A stretch of DNA of 10,702 nucleotides from Alphaproteobacteria bacterium (GTDB lineage: Bacteria > Pseudomonadota > Alphaproteobacteria > Rickettsiales > UBA998): assembly GCA_021730835.1 (NCBI GenBank), contig JAKFYP010000061.1, positions 1 to 10,702 on the forward strand. Reading direction: 5' to 3'. The notes below the pieces were generated by a model that did not search any database, had not been told where the DNA came from, and saw only the letters and a program-made list of their open reading frames with translations. Each line of letters opens with the position of its first letter. The first letter of the stretch is position 1. The position numbers and the translations under genes are program-made. Shown one piece after another: positions 6,892 through 10,702 of this stretch.

Positions 6892-9800
6892 CTATAGCCG
6901 CTCCTCGACCAGAGCTACACCATCAAAGGACTGTAGCTCCAGCAGCGACTCAGGCGAAATCGCATATTTTCCGGGCAGTCGGATTTCAGCCAGTTCATGG
7001 CCGCAGGGCACGCCCATTGTCACTATGCCGCCCTTAGCCGCCGGTTGCCCGATGCGCTCGCGGATGGCATTCAGGGAACGAATATGCTCCAGCCGGATAT
7101 GAATTGGCCCGCAGGCGGAAGATTGCGCCTTCTCCTGCAGGGACTGAATCCCGGTTGCGATGATGCGCGGGCCGTTTTCATCCATTTTAGCGTCGGCGGA
7201 AATCAGGAGAATATTACCGTTCTCCAGCAGGTCACGCGAGGCGTTAAGCAAGGTTTCATCGAAGACGGCGACCTCGAATCCGCCGCTGCTATCGGAAAGC
7301 TGCACGAACGCAAACCGCCCGCGCTGGGAGACTTTCGTTTTGATCCCGGTGACGATGCCTGCTAGTTGCACCTTGCTCACCTCACCGGTAAGCCGCTCCT
7401 GCAGGTCGGCATGCGGGCGCACCCGCAGGCGCCTGAGCAATCCGGCGTAACCCTCCAGCGGGTGCGAGGAGAGATAAAACCCTACCGCCTCGCGCTCGCA
7501 TTCCAATCGCTCCAGTGGCCTGAAATCGGCGGTCTCAGCCAGTGCCGGGGTGGGCATGGCCGCCTGTCCCGACCCACCGAACAGGCTGATCTGATTACTC
7601 TCGCGCTCCCGCCATAGCGACTGGTTATAGCCGACCAGCACGTCAATAGATTCAAAAAGCTGCTTGCGGTTGGGATGCAGCGAATCGAACGCCCCGGCCT
7701 TGATGAGATACTCAAACTGGCGGCGGTTGACCACTTGCGCATCCAGCCGTTTCATCAGGTCGAACATATCGGCAAACGGGCCGTTTTTTTCACGCTCGGC
7801 GACGACCTGCCGCATCGCTTCCGCGCCGACATTTTTTAGTGCGCCGAGGGCGTAGCGGATTTTAAGTGTTGCGAGTTGCGAGTTGTCAGTTGCCGGTAAT
7901 TCCTTGCTCGTCACTCGCAACTCGTCACTCGCAACTTTCTCGACCTCAAACTCCGCGCCGCTCCTGTTAATATCGGGCGGGAGTATCGCAATGCCCATTG
8001 CGGCGGCGTCCTCGCGGAAAATCGCCAGCTTGTCGGTGTTATGCGAATCGTAATTCATCGAGGCGGCGATGAACTCCACCGGATAATGGGCCTTCATGTA
8101 CGCCGTCTGATAGCCGATCAGCGCGTAAGCCGCCGCATGCGCCTTGTTAAAGCCGTAGCCTGCGAACTTGGCCACGAGGTCGAAAATATAATTGGCGCGC
8201 TCCCTGCTAACCCCGTTTTTCTCCGCGCCGGAAACAAACTGCTCACGCTGGGCGTCCATTTCCGCCTTGATCTTTTTCCCCATCGCCCGACGAAGAATAT
8301 CGGCGCTGCCCAGCGTATAGCCGGAGAGCACCTGCGCTATTTTCTGCACTTGCTCCTGATAGATAATGACGCCGTGAGTCTCTCTCAGCACCGACTCCAG
8401 CAGCGGATGCAGGTAATCAGGTTTCTCGCGCCCGTGCTTGCAGGCGATATAGCGCGGGATATTGTCCATCGGGCCGGGGCGATAGAGCGCCCCCAGCGCC
8501 ACAAGGTCGTTGAGGCAATCGGGTTGCAGTTTCTTCAGCGCATCGCGCATGCCCGCCGATTCAAACTGGAAAACACCGACCGTCCGGCCTTCGCTAAGGA
8601 GTTGATAGGTTTTTTTATCGTCAAGCGACAGATGCGCGAGATCCAGCCCTTCCCCCTTTAGGGGGGAGGATGGGAGGGAGGCATGGCCGCTATCTGCATG
8701 ACAGCCTCCATCCCAACCCTCTCCCTGAGGGGAAGGAGGTCTTTTGCCGACCATCTCCACTGCCTTGTTAAGCACGGTCAGGGTTTTAAGGCCCAGAAAA
8801 TCGAACTTCACCAGCCCGGCCATCTCGGCGTATTTCATCGAGTATTGCACCACCGGCATATCCGAGCGCGCATCGCGGTAAGTCGCCACCAGCTCGTCGA
8901 GTGGTCGGTCGGCAATTACCACTCCGGCGGCATGGGTCGAGGCATGGCGATACAACCCCTCCAGCCGGAGCGATAATTCCACCAGTTTAGCAACGGTTTC
9001 ATCGTCTTCCATCTGGCGGCGAATGGCCGCTTCCATATCAATCGCCTGTTTGAGCGTCACCGGATTAGCCGGGTTGTTGGGAACCAGCTTGCAGATTTTA
9101 TCAACCTGCCCGTAAGGCATTTGCAGCACCCGACCGACATCGCGCAGCACCGCCCGCGCCTGCAACGACCCGAAGGTGATGATCTGGGCAACGCGATCAT
9201 AGCCGTATTTTTCCTGCACATAACGGATTACCTCGTCGCGGCGCTCCTGACAAAAATCAATATCGAAATCCGGCATCGAAATACGCTCAGGGTTCAGGAA
9301 GCGCTCGAATACCAGCCCGTATTCCAGCGGGTCGAGATCGGTGATGGACAACGACCATGCCACCACCGACGCCGAGCCGGATCCTCTCCCCGGCCCGACC
9401 GGGATACCGTGCTCTTTCGCCCAGACGATAAAATCCGATACGATGAGGAAATAGCCGGGATAATCCATCTGGTTGATGACGCTCAGTTCATATTCCAGTC
9501 GCTCACGGTAGGGCTTCGCCCGCGCCTCTTTTTCCTCCGCGCTCATGCCGGGGGTAAAGACATACGCCTCAAGACGGGCCTCTAATCCTTCGGCAGCCTT
9601 AATACGGAGGGTTTCGGCTTCTGATTCGTTTATCCCCTCACCCGATTGGCCTGACCGCTCGCTTTGTTCACGGGGCCAATCTCCCTCTCCCCCACCGGGG
9701 GAGAGGATGGGGTGAGGGGGCCGTTTCTGTGTGGCACTGAAGTTAGGCAAAATCGGCTTGCGCGAGGGCGACATCACCGCGCAGCGCTCGGCAATCACCA

Positions 9801-10596
9801 GCGTATTTTCCACCGCCTCGGGAATATCGGCAAACAGCAGGCGCATCTCCCCCGGCGTCTTGAGGCGATGCTCGGGCGTCAGGCGGCGGCGATTCTCCTC
9901 CGAGACATAGCGCCCCTCGGAGATGCACAGCAGGGCGTCATGCGCCTCGAACATTTCCCGCCCGCCGTCAAAATACACATCGTTGGTCGCCACCAGCGGC
10001 AGGTCGTGAGAAAACGCCAGTTCGATCAGCCCCGGCTCGATTTTCTTCTCCGGCTCCATCCCGTGGCGCATCAGTTCGACGTAAAGTCGCCCGGGGAATA
10101 TTTCCCCCAGTTTAGCCAGTTGCGCGGCGGCGGCATCAGAGTGGCCGGTATAAAGCGCACGCCCCACCGCTCCATATGGCCCGCCGGTCAGGGCAATCAG
10201 CCCCGGGCTATGTGCCGCCAGCGTGGCATAGGAGAGCAGCGGCGCATGACCGCCCGCCGGTTGCAGGTAAGTCAGGCTGAGCAGGCGCATCAGGTTGGCG
10301 TAACCCTGCTCATCGCTGGCATAGAGCAATAGCTGGTCGGCTTCGTCGCGGCGCTTATGGGCGCTGAGATCACGGCCCTCGGGAGCCAGCGACACCTGAC
10401 AACCGATAATCGGCTGGATGCCAGAAGCGGCGCAGGCCAGTGAAAACTCCATAGACCCAAACAGGTTATCGCGGTCGGTGATGGCGACGGCTGGCATTTT
10501 CCATTCAACGCAGCGCGCCGCCAGCTCCTTGATGCGCACCGCTCCCTCAAGCAGGGAATAGGCCGTGTGGACGCGTAAATGGACAAAGCTGGGCAT
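6892..10596 (-). CDS. dnaE: DNA polymerase III alpha subunit (replicative polymerase)
   Basis: Catalytic subunit of the chromosomal replicase, 1234 residues. An N-terminal PHP domain (~5-280) opens with FVHLRVHTAYSLLEG. The C-family polymerase core carries the three metal-binding aspartates: D445 and D447 in MPDFDIDFC and D599 in VKFDFLGLKTL, at the same spacing as E. coli D401, D403 and D555. Helix-hairpin-helix (~944-975) and OB-fold (~1074-1150) domains follow, with a sliding-clamp-binding motif QISLF (1002-1006) between them. The protein is about 80 residues longer than usual. Three repeat-derived insertions account for this: ~293-321 between PHP and palm, ~621-650 just after the third aspartate helix, and ~888-910 before the YALGALKNVG motif. 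All three fall in positions where E. coli DnaE has short linkers, so activity is probably kept. The start has no clear Shine-Dalgarno; MPSFVHLRVH aligns with the family N-terminus, so 10596 is right. Confidence 0.98.
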   Translation of the reverse strand: MPSFVHLRVHTAYSLLEGAVRIKELAARCVEWKMPAVAITDRDNLFGSMEFSLACAASGIQPIIGCQVSLAPEGRDLSAHKRRDEADQLLLYASDEQGYANLMRLLSLTYLQPAGGHAPLLSYATLAAHSPGLIALTGGPYGAVGRALYTGHSDAAAAQLAKLGEIFPGRLYVELMRHGMEPEKKIEPGLIELAFSHDLPLVATNDVYFDGGREMFEAHDALLCISEGRYVSEENRRRLTPEHRLKTPGEMRLLFADIPEAVENTLVIAERCAVMSPSRKPILPNFSATQKRPPHPILSPGGGEGDWPREQSERSGQSGEGINESEAETLRIKAAEGLEARLEAYVFTPGMSAEEKEARAKPYRERLEYELSVINQMDYPGYFLIVSDFIVWAKEHGIPVGPGRGSGSASVVAWSLSITDLDPLEYGLVFERFLNPERISMPDFDIDFCQERRDEVIRYVQEKYGYDRVAQIITFGSLQARAVLRDVGRVLQMPYGQVDKICKLVPNNPANPVTLKQAIDMEAAIRRQMEDDETVAKLVELSLRLEGLYRHASTHAAGVVIADRPLDELVATYRDARSDMPVVQYSMKYAEMAGLVKFDFLGLKTLTVLNKAVEMVGKRPPSPQGEGWDGGCHADSGHASLPSSPLKGEGLDLAHLSLDDKKTYQLLSEGRTVGVFQFESAGMRDALKKLQPDCLNDLVALGALYRPGPMDNIPRYIACKHGREKPDYLHPLLESVLRETHGVIIYQEQVQKIAQVLSGYTLGSADILRRAMGKKIKAEMDAQREQFVSGAEKNGVSRERANYIFDLVAKFAGYGFNKAHAAAYALIGYQTAYMKAHYPVEFIAASMNYDSHNTDKLAIFREDAAAMGIAILPPDINRSGAEFEVEKVASDELRVTSKELPATDNSQLATLKIRYALGALKNVGAEAMRQVVAEREKNGPFADMFDLMKRLDAQVVNRRQFEYLIKAGAFDSLHPNRKQLFESIDVLVGYNQSLWRERESNQISLFGGSGQAAMPTPALAETADFRPLERLECEREAVGFYLSSHPLEGYAGLLRRLRVRPHADLQERLTGEVSKVQLAGIVTGIKTKVSQRGRFAFVQLSDSSGGFEVAVFDETLLNASRDLLENGNILLISADAKMDENGPRIIATGIQSLQEKAQSSACGPIHIRLEHIRSLNAIRERIGQPAAKGGIVTMGVPCGHELAEIRLPGKYAISPESLLELQSFDGVALVEERL
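7867..7935 (-). repeat. Heptamer-based inverted repeat inserted in dnaE
   Basis: Coding for residues 888-910 of DnaE (starts VASDELRVTSKEL), this 69-base stretch is built from degenerate heptamers on both arms: gcgagtt, gcgagtt, gtcagtt on the left; ctcgtca, ctcgcaa, ctcgtca, ctcgcaa on the right (7907-7934). The arms are complementary: 7868-7890 pairs with 7913-7935 at 19 of 23 positions, with a 22-base loop. Seven is not a multiple of three, so the repeat is read in all three frames without a stop. E. coli DnaE has only about five residues here. The composition differs from the surrounding coding DNA. Confidence 0.8.
8647..8736 (-). repeat. 90-base palindromic repeat inserted in dnaE
   Basis: It codes for residues ~621-650 of DnaE (begins PSPQGEGWDGG, ends SSPLKGEG). 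Outer arms ccttcccc (8648-8655) and ggggaagg (8729-8736) are perfect complements. Inner arms 8668-8682 and 8704-8718 pair at 13 of 15 positions. Small terminal hairpins occur on each side (cccc/gggg around 8653-8664 and tccc/ggga around 8722-8733), so alternative folds exist. The insertion lies right after the helix that follows catalytic D599, where E. coli has a linker of about ten residues before the LDI..LDD motif. Parts resemble the 9634-9720 element (catcctc followed by a C-run, loop and G-run). Confidence 0.8.
9634..9720 (-). repeat. 87-base branched palindromic repeat inserted in dnaE
   Basis: It codes for residues ~293-321 of DnaE (begins PPHPILSPGGGEG, ends GQSGEG), between the PHP and polymerase domains. 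Three perfect stems form a three-way junction: outer cccctcaccc (9634-9643) with 9710-9719; gattggcc (9644-9651) with ggccaatc (9674-9681); ctctccccc (9685-9693) with gggggagag (9697-9705). The type CCCTCACCC...CTCTCCCC/GGGGAGAG...GGGTGAGGG is, from memory, a common style of dispersed palindromic repeat in proteobacterial genomes and yields PHPxLSP-GEG-like peptides when translated; I cannot name the family with certainty. Confidence 0.85.
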
Positions 10597-10603
10597 ACTT
10601 GTC

Positions 10604-10631
10604 GTTATAGAACGTCTGGCATCTGGAACAA
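10604..10631 (-). promoter_or_regulatory. Promoter candidate for dnaE, possibly giving a leaderless mRNA
   Basis: On the minus strand TTGTTC (10631-10626), a 16-base spacer and TATAAC (10609-10604) lie just before dnaE. Seven bases separate the -10 from the ATG at 10596, which places the transcription start on or beside the initiation codon. The seven bases gacaagt offer no Shine-Dalgarno. A longer transcript from an upstream promoter outside the window cannot be excluded. Confidence 0.5.
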
Positions 10632-10702
10632 GTTGCTTTGTAGTCTGCAGGGCCTACGCATGAAAACTGTTGCAAAGTAGCCGCAAGCGGATTGATATAA
10701 AA

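Noticed and set aside
7868..7935. CRISPR-like or phase-variation tandem array in dnaE
   Set aside because: Units are 7 bases without spacers, so not CRISPR; heptamer slippage would shift the frame of an essential gene, so a phase-variation switch is implausible.
8041..10332. Several plus-strand open frames of about 100-220 codons opposite dnaE
   Set aside because: They are antisense to strongly conserved DnaE motifs, have no plausible domains, and their ends follow the dnaE codon pattern.
10660..10680. Six-codon plus-strand mini-frame upstream of dnaE
   Set aside because: It is too short, without a ribosome site, and nothing downstream within the window makes it a leader peptide.
10681..10702. 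Hairpin ccgcaagcgg near the right edge as a terminator or operator
   Set aside because: The stem is only three or four pairs with a tiny loop and no T-run; the window ends too soon to give context.

Overview
The window reads as a piece of an alphaproteobacterial chromosome, G+C-rich by eye. The best taxonomic evidence is the RNase E. It has the long charged insertion inside its S1 domain that is typical of alphaproteobacterial enzymes, and it ends in a Gly-Trp-Trp motif like the PNPase-docking tail described for Caulobacter RNase E. I cannot name the genus. Everything is chromosomal housekeeping or envelope biology. I see no phage, plasmid, transposase, CRISPR array, tRNA or rRNA.

Layout. 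Positions 22-2569 are a tight minus-strand pair: a periplasmic N-acetylmuramoyl-L-alanine amidase followed, after one base, by an MBOAT (AlgI-like) membrane O-acyltransferase. A divergent intergenic region (2570-2962) separates the pair from rne, which runs rightward (2963-5485) behind a long presumptive 5' leader. A 117-base AT-rich gap with a promoter-like sequence leads to a CPA-type cation:proton antiporter (5603-6835). The antiporter converges on dnaE, the replicative DNA polymerase III alpha subunit, on the minus strand (6892-10596). The last ~106 bases hold the presumptive dnaE promoter.

The outstanding feature is a set of four palindromic repeat elements inside coding sequence: one in the MBOAT gene (~880-963) and three in dnaE (7867-7935, 8647-8736, 9634-9720). 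All are stop-free and add whole codons (about 28, 23, 30 and 29). They sit in loops where family members have short variable linkers, and they fold into long hairpins or branched structures at the DNA/RNA level. Without them DnaE would be about 1152 residues, close to the usual length. This resembles the Rickettsia palindromic elements found inside protein genes, but here at least three sequence types share the window and one essential gene carries three copies.

Other points: dnaE and the antiporter both lack a clear Shine-Dalgarno and have a -10-like hexamer 5-7 bases before the ATG, which suggests leaderless mRNAs. The rne/amidase intergenic region has a near-symmetric -10 element that could serve both directions. 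The MBOAT protein appears short at its C-terminus.
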